This document shows positions 1-8,600 of a stretch of DNA of 45,665 bases, in pieces. The position numbers were made by a program, and so were the translations under genes. The stretch covers positions 1-45,665 of the forward strand of contig JAUXTH010000121.1 of assembly GCA_030679035.1 (NCBI GenBank), given 5' to 3'. The notes beneath the pieces are model-generated. The model worked only from the letters and a program-made list of their open reading frames with translations, was not told the DNA's origin and did no database searches. The first letter of the stretch is position 1, and every line of letters starts with the position of its first letter. This DNA is from Methylobacter sp. (GTDB lineage Bacteria; Pseudomonadota; Gammaproteobacteria; Methylococcales; Methylomonadaceae).

Positions 1-988
1 GCCGTCGTTGCGGTGGTCGCTGTCGTCGGCGTAGTGACCGTCGTTGCGGTTGTCGGCGTAGTGGCCGTCGTTACGGTAGTCGCAGTCGTTGGCGTAGTAA
101 CCGTTGTTGCGGTGGTCGCTGTCGTTGCTGTCGTTGCTGTCGTTGCTGTCGTTGCAGTCGTCGGCGTAGTGACCGTCGTTGCGGTGGTCGCTGTCGTTGC
201 TGTCGTTGCTGTCGTTGCTGTCGTCGGCGTAGTGACCGTCGTTGCGGTGGTCGCTGTCGTTGCTGTCGTTGCAGTCGTCGGCGTAGTGACCGTTGTTACA
301 GTAGTCGCAGTCGTTGCCGTAGTGGCCGTCGTTGCGGTGGTCGCTGTCGTCGGCGTAGTGACCGTCGTTGCGGTTGTCGGCGTAGTGGCCGTCGTTACGG
401 TAGTCGCAGTCGTTGGCGTAGTGGCCGTTGTTGCGGTGGTCGCAGTCGTTGGCGTAGTGGCCGTTGTTGCGGTGGTCGCAGTCGTTGGCGTAGTGGCCGT
501 CGTTGCGGTGGTCGCAGTCGTTGGCGTGGTCGCCGTCGTTGCGGTGGTCGCTGTCGTTGCCGTAGTGACCGTCGTTGCGGTGGTCGCCGTAGTGGCCGTT
601 GTTACAGTAGTCGCAGTCGTTGGCGTAGTGGCCGTTGTTGCGGTAGTCGCAGTCGTTGGCGTAGTGGCCGTCGTTGCGGTGGTCGCCGTCGTCGGCGTAG
701 TGGCCGTTGTTACGGTAGTCGCAGTCGTTGCGGTGGTCGCTGTCGTTGGCGTAGTGGCCGTCGTTGCGGTGGTCGCTGTCGTTGCTGTCGTTGCTGTCGT
801 TGCTGTCGTTGCTGTCGTTGCTGTCGTTGCGGTGGTCGCTGTCGTTGCTGTCGTCGGCGTAGTGACCGTCGTTGCGGTGGTCGCCGTTGTCGGCGTAGTG
901 GCCGTCGTTGCAGTAGTCGCAGTCGTTGGCGTAGTAGCGGTTGTCGGAGTGCTGACTGTTGTTGGGGTCGTTGGGGTCGTTGGCGTAG
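1..988 (-). repeat. 9-bp tandem repeat coding for (Thr-Thr-Ala/Pro/Val)n
   Basis: About 108 units of nine bases run without a single frame slip from the window edge to about 988. On the minus strand each unit reads Thr-Thr-X. All four Thr codons are used, so the DNA units differ while the protein pattern stays fixed, which argues for selection on the peptide. On the plus strand the same DNA reads Val-Val-Ala/Gly/Thr, which is only an antisense shadow. The array continues beyond the window. Confidence 0.9.
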
Positions 989-1694
989 GTGATGAAGCAG
1001 CAAGGTTTTTTGTATCCCCACTCGTTCCATCGGCTGGGATGCCTAACGAATCTGAATTGTCTATACCAGCTAAAGCTTCCACTACGGGCGGCTGAGCAGC
1101 GGGCAGCACATCTTCGCTCGCTACGGCGCTTTGATTTAAGTCGATTTCAGCTGCCGGTAGAGGTTGCGTAACATGAGGCACAGCTTCTTGATGACCTTCA
1201 CTGCTTGTGGGATGAGGAGGTATTACAATGGTTGCGTCATCAACACTTCGCTGAATACCAAGATTTTCATTACCTCTAGCGCCTTGATCAGCGTCAGTAC
1301 CTACCTTATCGCCAATAACACGAAAATCCGACTGGAGGTTCTCATAGCCGCCCTCGTTAACATTGTCGAATGTGGCAGCAACAGTTTCATCGGTATCCTT
1401 ATCCTTCTCCTGGCCACTTTCGTCACGGGAAAGTACGGTCAAGTCATCAAGCAATTGAGCATGCTGATTCTGTTCCGCCCCCTGCTCCGCACCGGCGCTG
1501 CCATCGTTGGAATTTTCAGTTTGATCGCTATCGGATGTGTCGCCATCCGCATAGTCGGAACCCGTCCCCTGATCATTTTCGTCAGGAGAAAACACAGTCA
1601 AATCATCAAGCGACTGAGCATCTTGATTTTGCTCGGTCTTATGCTGCGTGTTAGCTTCATCGCTAGACGTTTCTGTTTGATTGTTTTCAGCCAT
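1..1694 (-). CDS. Thr-rich repeat protein, probable type I secretion cargo (3' end outside window)
   Basis: The gene starts at the ATG at 1694, preceded by AGGAGA at good spacing, and stays open to base 1, so at least 564 codons are present and the C-terminus is missing. Residues 1-235 are acidic and low in hydrophobics, with no signal peptide. They contain a duplicated motif at about 21-42 and 74-95, consensus EQNQxAQxLDDLTVxSxDE. From about residue 236 to the window edge the chain is strictly Thr-Thr-X, where X is mostly Ala, otherwise Pro or Val. It lies last in a co-directional cluster with an ABC exporter, an adaptor and an outer-membrane factor. A Sec-less, acidic, repetitive protein at that place is most simply the cargo: an adhesin or mucin-like surface fibre. 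The export signal would lie at the unseen C-terminus. The reading frame and composition are seen directly; the function is inferred. Confidence 0.78.
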   Translation of the reverse strand, partial: MAENNQTETSSDEANTQHKTEQNQDAQSLDDLTVFSPDENDQGTGSDYADGDTSDSDQTENSNDGSAGAEQGAEQNQHAQLLDDLTVLSRDESGQEKDKDTDETVAATFDNVNEGGYENLQSDFRVIGDKVGTDADQGARGNENLGIQRSVDDATIVIPPHPTSSEGHQEAVPHVTQPLPAAEIDLNQSAVASEDVLPAAQPPVVEALAGIDNSDSLGIPADGTSGDTKNLAASSPTPTTPTTPTTVSTPTTATTPTTATTATTATTPTTATTATTVTTPTTATTATTATTATTATTATTATTATTATTATTATTPTTATTATTATTVTTATTPTTATTATTATTPTTATTATTATTPTTATTVTTATTATTATTVTTATTATTATTATTPTTATTATTATTPTTATTATTATTPTTATTATTATTPTTATTVTTATTPTTATTVTTPTTATTATTATTATTATTVTTVTTPTTATTATTATTATTVTTPTTATTATTATTATTATTVTTPTTATTATTATTATTATTATTVTTPTTATTVTTATTPTTATTVTTPTTATTATT

Positions 1695-1720
1695 GACTCT
1701 CTCCTGACGGATTTACACTA

Positions 1721-1740
1721 CGTAATGTTACTTAATGTTA
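1721..1740 (-). promoter_or_regulatory. 10-bp direct repeat upstream of the cargo gene
   Basis: Two copies of C(G/T)TAATGTTA lie head to tail with a period of exactly ten bases, one helical turn, about 27 bases upstream of the cargo start codon. This layout suits side-by-side binding of a regulator on one face of the DNA. The binding protein is unknown; the LuxR-type protein of the same locus is a candidate. Confidence 0.35.
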
Positions 1741-1771
1741 ATCACATCGGAGCCTTTCCGCTAGACATCCA

Positions 1772-1794
1772 AAAGTTATAGATCAAAGTTATAG
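1772..1794 (-). promoter_or_regulatory. AAAGTTATAG direct repeat
   Basis: The sequence AAAGTTATAG occurs at 1772-1781 and again at 1785-1794, in the 131-bp gap between the nucleotidyltransferase-kinase gene and the cargo gene. Together with the TAATGTTA repeat it suggests that the cargo has its own control region and is not simply read through from the exporter genes. Confidence 0.3.
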
Positions 1795-1825
1795 TTCAAT
1801 GGAAGGGATAGGCATAACTCTTCAG

Positions 1826-4261
1826 CTACTTGCCTACACGGGTAAGGGTAAACTCAGCAATAGCCAGCGCGCGTTTACGTCGCAAGCTTTCATGGGGCCG
1901 CTCAAGCAGCACTCGTACTTCTTTTGTAAACTTTATTATGCCTATTAATGAAATCCATAGAGGCAAATCCTGCATCTCCTCCGAAGTTAGCGGATCATGT
2001 TCAGAGTAATGCGCAATAAAACTGTCAAAACGCGCAAAATCTGCTAAATGAATATATTTTTCCGCCAACGAAAACTCAAACGCGCCATCCACCACGTCAA
2101 CCATACGGGGGCCGAGAAATGCATTGTTAAAATCGAAAAAACGCGGTTCGCCGGACTCGCCAACAATGACGTTCTTGGGGGTAACATCGCCATGGCAATG
2201 AACTATCCGGCTTCGTGAAAACAATACATCGCGGTTTTCTCCCGGATGCCATCGCGCCGCCAAAGGCGCCAGATCAGCCAAAGCCTTGGCAATTTCGGGG
2301 GACTGTTGACTGCTATTGAGGTATTTATCAAAGGTAGGAAGCCAAATCATGCATGCGTCGTCAAAATGAAAATTTGCATCCAATTCAAGCGGACTTTCCA
2401 TTTGCACCCGGTGAATTTTGGCAAAGGCAGCGCAAATTTTGTCTAAAGGATATTCGGGACGTTGCTCAACTTTTCCGGGAATCCGCTCGAACAATAACGC
2501 ACTAAAACCTTCAATCGTTGTATCTATTCCGGCAGGCGCATGGATGATGCCGGCAGTAGGAACGGTCCGCTCTTTAAGCGCAGACACAAGTTTTTCTTCA
2601 TAAACAGTATGTTCGGCAACTCGACTGCCGCTATAATTTCCTGACACTTTAAAAAGCTTTAGAATCAAGCTTTGGTTGTCCGCAAAAACTTTAAAAATAG
2701 CGTTCTCGGTAGACACCTTCATTTTTTCCACTGCCACCTGCGGGAAACCATAAATCTCAGTTAACCGCTTCGCTATCCGGGCTTCTTCATCGCTATTGTA
2801 GACCATGCCATCACGGGCTCGATCATAAAAAAGCCGGGCTTTAAATTTGCTTAGAAATGCATCCGTTTCCTCTCTATATCCCCGTGAAGGGAAATACACA
2901 TAGGCGTCCACAAGGTGATGGGTAAACGGGATGTTGGGGTAAAGCCGCTGCCATTCTTCAAAACCGTCTGTCAATGGAATCTGGGCAATGTGGTAAACAG
3001 CGCAGTGATTGGAAGCCGATGGTAAATAGCAGTTCCAATGCGCTGGAATATCAGCTTCCCGGTCGGGGTCGATTTCGACCAGAATATCTATATCCGAACC
3101 GAGCTTGGCCAATTTTCCGTGTACGAACGGTGCGCGATAACGCCCCATATCCCCTCGCACCGCAGAACCCATCATATAAATTTTGTCCACTGCTGCGAAA
3201 GCCGCTATCTCCCGCATCAACACTTCATCTATTTTATGTTTTAGCGAGGCCTGCTCCTCCGGCGGAAGCACTTCCTTGGACGGTTTAATAAAACCCAACT
3301 GAAGGCTGTTTAAAAGTTCGCGCCAAGCGCGATACATTTTTTCAGCACTGACTTTAGCCGATTCGGTTGCCGGTTTGTAGGGAAAAATAACTTGCCGGTT
3401 CGCTGATGAGTAAAACCAAGCTTGAGGGTTGGTATCTACATCACGCGCCTTATCAGTATCAACCGCAAAGTATAAATCCAATACTTGGCAGCCAAGCTGA
3501 TTCAGTTCGTTGACATCCATAGCCGCGCCTGCTTCAGTAAGGTAATCAACCAGTCGAACTACTTTTTTATTAGCGCGAAGCTGCCGGTAATCCATAGCGC
3601 TACGTTGCTTATCAGGATGCACAACAACGGTTAGTCGCTTACCCAAATACCGTTTTTCATCAGGCTCGTCCTTTTCAGTGCTGAAATTGATATACCTAAA
3701 AATATCCCGAACCTTTGGCATATGATAATGCGCCACGGATATGGCAAGCACCTCACCTGGAACATTGCCGACATCGAGTACGAAATCCACATCGTTGTCG
3801 TCCAGCAGTTGCGCCACTTCATCAAAGGTCGAGGCATACGGACCATCGATGTCCACCGTTTTAAACAAGTTCGCAATCTGGCGAAACTCTTCCTTATCTA
3901 TCAGCAGCTTGTAGTTTCGGTAATGAAAGTGATAGCCGTCGCCGCATTCCTCCAGCGAAAAACGTTGCGGATGATACTTCACGCCATGCGTCAAGCGCGA
4001 TTCCGTCCAAATCCGCACATCATCCTGGTTTGCATTGGCCAGCTTGCCATCCTGATATTTTTTCTCCTCAATGATGGTTTGCAGCTGTGTCGATTGTTTG
4101 GCGAATGTGCTTGATATTTCTTCAAACTCCCCCCTGCTCAGCTCTATACGAAGGTCGCGGTAATGAATATGAATGTTCTCTTCCATATCAAGAAAAAGAT
4201 TAGTGTGGCGCGGCTTGCCGAGGATATTGCCGCGATACAGAATTTTTTTGATAACACCCAT
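1826..4261 (-). CDS. Nucleotidyltransferase / APH-like phosphotransferase fusion protein
   Basis: This is an 811-residue protein with ATG preceded by AAGGAT. Residues about 20-135 hold two copies of a small module built around HYRDLRIELSRGEFEEI and HYRNYKLLIDKEEFRQI. A Pol-beta-type nucleotidyltransferase domain follows at about 355-480, with GSAVRG (about 363) and GSDIDILVEI (about 389) supplying the glycine-serine and metal-binding Asp-x-Asp residues. Residues about 510-760 form an aminoglycoside-phosphotransferase/choline-kinase-like fold with the catalytic loop HGDVTPKNVIV (about 688) and the metal-binding FDFNNA (about 707). Both active sites look intact. No signal peptide is present, so it is cytoplasmic. 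It sits between the HlyD adaptor and the Thr-rich cargo, which suggests that it modifies the cargo or a small molecule attached to it. The substrate is unknown, and antibiotic resistance is unlikely in this context. Confidence 0.8.
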   Translation of the reverse strand: MGVIKKILYRGNILGKPRHTNLFLDMEENIHIHYRDLRIELSRGEFEEISSTFAKQSTQLQTIIEEKKYQDGKLANANQDDVRIWTESRLTHGVKYHPQRFSLEECGDGYHFHYRNYKLLIDKEEFRQIANLFKTVDIDGPYASTFDEVAQLLDDNDVDFVLDVGNVPGEVLAISVAHYHMPKVRDIFRYINFSTEKDEPDEKRYLGKRLTVVVHPDKQRSAMDYRQLRANKKVVRLVDYLTEAGAAMDVNELNQLGCQVLDLYFAVDTDKARDVDTNPQAWFYSSANRQVIFPYKPATESAKVSAEKMYRAWRELLNSLQLGFIKPSKEVLPPEEQASLKHKIDEVLMREIAAFAAVDKIYMMGSAVRGDMGRYRAPFVHGKLAKLGSDIDILVEIDPDREADIPAHWNCYLPSASNHCAVYHIAQIPLTDGFEEWQRLYPNIPFTHHLVDAYVYFPSRGYREETDAFLSKFKARLFYDRARDGMVYNSDEEARIAKRLTEIYGFPQVAVEKMKVSTENAIFKVFADNQSLILKLFKVSGNYSGSRVAEHTVYEEKLVSALKERTVPTAGIIHAPAGIDTTIEGFSALLFERIPGKVEQRPEYPLDKICAAFAKIHRVQMESPLELDANFHFDDACMIWLPTFDKYLNSSQQSPEIAKALADLAPLAARWHPGENRDVLFSRSRIVHCHGDVTPKNVIVGESGEPRFFDFNNAFLGPRMVDVVDGAFEFSLAEKYIHLADFARFDSFIAHYSEHDPLTSEEMQDLPLWISLIGIIKFTKEVRVLLERPHESLRRKRALAIAEFTLTRVGK

Positions 4262-4279
4262 GAATACAATCCTTAACTT

Positions 4280-5644
4280 TTAGCGTTCGTGAAATGACCG
4301 AGTGACTACGTCAATGACCGGCTTGGAAAGATACGCTAACAACGTCTTCTTTCCTGTGATAACTTCTGCCTCAACGCCCATACCGGACTGAAGAGGATTA
4401 CGACCGGGTGTTTTGCCGACATACGGGTGATCAAGCGTAACCCAGCCTTTGAAATAAGGTTTTTGGACTTCATCCAGGCTGCTGGAAACCGAAACCCGCC
4501 TAAGTTCCCCTGTAGCAAAACCAAAGCGGGTGTAATCGTAACTGCTCACCCGCATATTAACTTTCTGCTTGACTCTGACATAACCAATATCTCTGGGCTG
4601 AATGCGAATTTCGACTTCCAGCGGCACATCGTCTGGAACAATCTGCATCAGCAATGCGCCCGGCTGAATAATCTGGCCTACGGTTAAAACCTTCTGATCA
4701 AGCACATATCCCCTATTTGGGGCTCGCACAACCAAACGGTCAACCTTGGCCTTCAGGTTCGCCATAGTTTCTTCAACCTCTGCTATTTCAGCACTTACCG
4801 TGCCCATTTCATTTTGAGCTTCACGGCGCAACTGATTCACCGTGTCCTCGCGACGAATTTCCAATTCCGCAAGCTCCTGTTCCGCTACGCTAATATCTTG
4901 GTTTATCCGGGCCACTTCACTGTCCGCCGTCACTTTGGCTCTTCTCGTCTCTAGCAATACAGTCCGGGTAACTAAATGACGTGAAGCTAAGTTCGCCCGC
5001 ATATCGTCAAGTTCTCGGGTCAGCTTTTGTTGGCTCAAGGCCGCGGATAATAAGCCCTTATTCTGAGCAACACGGCGATGCTGCTGATCAATTTGTCGGT
5101 CTAAAATCGAAACCGTGGTATCCCGCGCTGCCACCTGTGTATTGTAAAGCGTCAGCTGGTCTGCCTGCATATCGGGGTAAGATTCTGCCAATGACTCGAA
5201 ATTAGGCCGGCGTCTTTCAGCAAAGGCATTAAGCCGCTCGGCGCGCAGTCTTAGCGCCACTAATCGTGCCTCCGTCTGATGCAAATTAGCCAGTGCCTGG
5301 GTGCCGTCAAGGCGTAACAGCTCCTGGCCTGCTTGAACATGTGAGCGTTCTTCAACAAGGATTTCCTTAATGATACCGCCATCAAGGTGCTCCACAACCT
5401 TAGGTTTACCGATGGTAATGATCTCGCCGGGCGCGCGCGCCACTTCGGTGATATGCGTAAGGCTGGCCCAAATGAAAAAGAGGACTACGCCAAGCGCAAC
5501 CAGGTTCAACATAGGGCGCACGAAATCGGGAATCAGCTCATCTTCAATATGTGCTGTATCCGAAAGCAATCGACGCTGACGGTTACCAAGCACAGCACTT
5601 TTTTTAGCCGTTTCTTGGCCTTTATGGGTGAATTTTGTAAACAT
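4280..5644 (-). CDS. HlyD-family periplasmic adaptor of the type I secretion system
   Basis: This 454-residue membrane-fusion protein bridges the inner-membrane exporter to the outer-membrane factor. A short cytoplasmic N-terminus leads into one membrane helix around residues 45-65 (LNLVALGVVLFFIWASL). The family motif GEIITIGKPKVVEHLDGGII follows, then a long coiled-coil hairpin and a C-terminal beta-barrel region with VRAPNRGYVLDQKVLTVGQ. I chose the ATG at 5644, which lies one base after the exporter's stop codon. A longer reading from a TTG at 5704 would overlap the exporter by about 60 bases and adds residues unlike the family. The tight junction implies translational coupling with the exporter. 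Confidence 0.92.
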   Translation of the reverse strand: MFTKFTHKGQETAKKSAVLGNRQRRLLSDTAHIEDELIPDFVRPMLNLVALGVVLFFIWASLTHITEVARAPGEIITIGKPKVVEHLDGGIIKEILVEERSHVQAGQELLRLDGTQALANLHQTEARLVALRLRAERLNAFAERRRPNFESLAESYPDMQADQLTLYNTQVAARDTTVSILDRQIDQQHRRVAQNKGLLSAALSQQKLTRELDDMRANLASRHLVTRTVLLETRRAKVTADSEVARINQDISVAEQELAELEIRREDTVNQLRREAQNEMGTVSAEIAEVEETMANLKAKVDRLVVRAPNRGYVLDQKVLTVGQIIQPGALLMQIVPDDVPLEVEIRIQPRDIGYVRVKQKVNMRVSSYDYTRFGFATGELRRVSVSSSLDEVQKPYFKGWVTLDHPYVGKTPGRNPLQSGMGVEAEVITGKKTLLAYLSKPVIDVVTRSFHER

Positions 5645-5645
5645 A

Positions 5646-8600
5646 TTAATTGCTGATATTGGTATTGCGGCTTCTGGAAAAAATTTTATCTTTGATGTTG
5701 TCAAAAGGGCCTATAGCCGATATTGAACCGTGCTCCATGAATATAGTGGTGTCAGCCATACGCATATGCGACGGACGGTGGGATACCATCAGTAAGGTGG
5801 CGCGACCTCGCAACCATTCCATGCATCGCTCCAAAGCCACTTCACCCGCATCGTCCAAACCATTGCCCGGCTCGTCCAATATCACGATGGGCGCCGGTTT
5901 AAGCATGGCACGCGCCAAACCGATACGCTGGCGAAAACCCGCAGGCAATTGACTGGATTGACTATGAGAAATACGGGTCTGGAAGCCATTGGGCATAGCT
6001 GCAATATCTTCATAAATCCCCGCCATTTTGGCAGCCCAGATAATTTCATCGTCTGTGGCCGCCGGATAGACCAAGCGTAGATTTTGCATTACCGTGCCGT
6101 AAAAAATATCGCAATTCTGCGGCATATAACTGATTCTATCCCGAAGATCTGCTGTGGTAAGCTGCCGAATATCAATATCATCAAGCCGTATCGTGCCCGC
6201 CTGCGGCAAATAGGTACGGGTAATAAGCCTGAGTACACTGGATTTACCTGACCCATTCGGCCCGGTAATCACCACGACCCGCCTTGGCGCTATTTGAAAG
6301 GTTATCCCGAGCAACGCCGGGTCAGAGTCATTAATATAGCGCATAGAGGTTCTTGAAAAACTGATTGCCCCCTGGGAACTTGGGCGGATAGTTTGATGCA
6401 CGCCGCTATCCGCTTCGGTTGACAAGCGCATTAAATTTTCAATTTGGTGCATACTGGTGTGAATTTTGACCATGGAAGTCGCCGCCAAAAAGAAATTCTG
6501 CATAGGCCCCGTCAGGCGCCAAACCATCATCATGGTGGCAACTAAGGCGCCATTAGTGATGGTGCCATTAACCGCGTTAACCGCAGACAGCGCCAGTACG
6601 GTAAATCCGGTCAAAGAGGTAAGCATTTGCGCGCCCCCGCTAATCCGGGCATGGACCTGATGATCAAGATAATTGGCCATGGTTGCTTTACCGCTCAGCG
6701 CCCGATAACGTTCAACCCAAACTGCGCGACAACCGGCACTTCGTATCGCATTCATCTGGGTAATGGCTTCAGTGAGAAACTCAATGCGCTCACTGGACGC
6801 TTTGGATGAACGGGCAATGACGGCTTTACTGATATGCCGGGTGCCCAGCGCCAGCAAAAAGAAGGAAATAGCTGAAAGCAAAACAACCAGTAACGCCCAG
6901 GGATTAATCATGCCAATCGCAACCACCATGACAATATTGGCCGGCATATCTAATGCAATAATCGCAAGCGGACCAACAAAAAAATTACGCAGACTGTCAA
7001 AATTACGCAGGTGGCCTACTTGGCGCGAAACAGAAACATTCCCTGTGGAACTGACGGGAAGGCTAATAACCCGGCGAAATACGCTGGTACCGATAATGTA
7101 GTCGATTCTACCGCTGACATGGGCAATCAGGCGTCCTCTTAGCTGACGCACCTGAAAATCCAGCGCCAGCACTAAAAAAACTCCGATTAACAGATAACTC
7201 GCCATCCTGATATCGCCCGTTGGTAATACCCGGTCATAAATCGATTTCACAAAAAAAGGCGGCGTCAGCGCAAAAACAGTATTTGCAATGGTAAACGCAA
7301 AAGCGAGCAGACTATGTTTGCGAAACCTCAGAAATAAATCCCCAAAAAACTTTATATCTCTGCGCGCGCCTGTATCAAGGCGTTCTCGCTTCTTAAATAC
7401 GTAAACTTCGTTTTTCAGGTTGTCTGCTTCAAGTATAGTCTCACTGCCGGCCCCCCCGTCAAAACAGCGGAGCTGTCCATCAGGCAATCTTTCCAAAACA
7501 ACCTTGGCTGGGCCGGTGTCGGGCACAATCAGGCACGGCATTAGCCGACTATCAATGCTTGCCAGGCTACTGATGCAACTCCGCGGCAACAAGCCCAAGT
7601 GCTCCATGGTTGAACAAAGTCCTGAAAGATCAAGATTACGCTCTGCATGAGGCATAGCCTCCATTAACTCTCTTTCGTTTTCTTTCCAGCCAATGGCGCG
7701 CAAAAGCGGTAGCAGACAAGTTGAAAGATCCGATGCTTCATCAAACTGACGGCGTATGAGGTCTGAGTAATCAACCACATGAGGAGGTCTTTCCAAGTAC
7801 GTTACCGCATTACTCTTAACGACTTGGGAAGCCTTTTTGTTATCAACAGGTTTATTAACGATCCGTCCATCAGATATATTTAATACCCGGTCTGCCATGA
7901 CAAACCAGGAAGGACGAGGCGTTATCAAAACAATTGTACAAATACCTTTTAACTGAGAAATATAATTCCGTAATAATTTATCGCTCTCCATATCGAGCGA
8001 TAGGTTAGCCTCATCAAACAGGATGACACTAGGTTGATGTACCAATATGCGTACGATCTCGGTAATTTGCCGTATCCCGGACGACAGCACTTCCGCATTG
8101 CCTTCGCCGAGTGGCGTCTCATAACCCAGTTTCATACTGGATACCACTTCATCCAGCCCCAATTGACTGGCTATATCCAGAGCAGCTTCATTCAGGCCGC
8201 TGTCGAACATCGTCATGTTTTCCAAAATGGTGCCGGTAATCAACGCACCTTTTTGCGGTAACAAGCCGATTTCTCTTTGTACGCTATCAGAAGAAAATTC
8301 GGTAATGTTGCGACCATCAATCAGGACATCGCCTCCATCGGCTATCACTGCCCCGCCTATGACGGATAAAAGACTGGTTTTACCGCTGCCGCTTCCACCT
8401 TGAATCAAAACGCATTCGCCCGCTCGAATGGTGATGGAAATATCGTTAAGAATGGGATCGCCATTGTTACGGTCTAGCTTTACTTGTTTGAGTTCAATGC
8501 TCTCCTTTACCTGTTGCAGCTCAGGTTTATCATGATTATCGTCAAAAGGCATATCATGCACTTCCTTCATACGTTTCTGTGCCGCAACAAAGCTCTGATA

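Noticed and set aside
1-988. CRISPR array or satellite DNA
   Set aside because: The period is nine bases with no unique spacers, and the frame is kept, so it is a coding repeat.
13-1095. Long plus-strand frame of Val-Val-Ala/Gly/Thr repeats
   Set aside because: It is the antisense reading of the Thr-rich repeat. The minus-strand frame has a good ribosome-binding site, a non-repetitive acidic head and a matching secretion cluster; the plus frame has none of these.
1164-1781. Hydrophobic plus-strand frame resembling a membrane protein
   Set aside because: It lies antisense to the acidic head of the cargo; GAx/GAT-rich acidic codons read backwards as hydrophobic ones.
1826-4261. Aminoglycoside resistance gene
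   Set aside because: The APH fold is joined to a nucleotidyltransferase and embedded in a secretion locus; length and context do not fit resistance enzymes.
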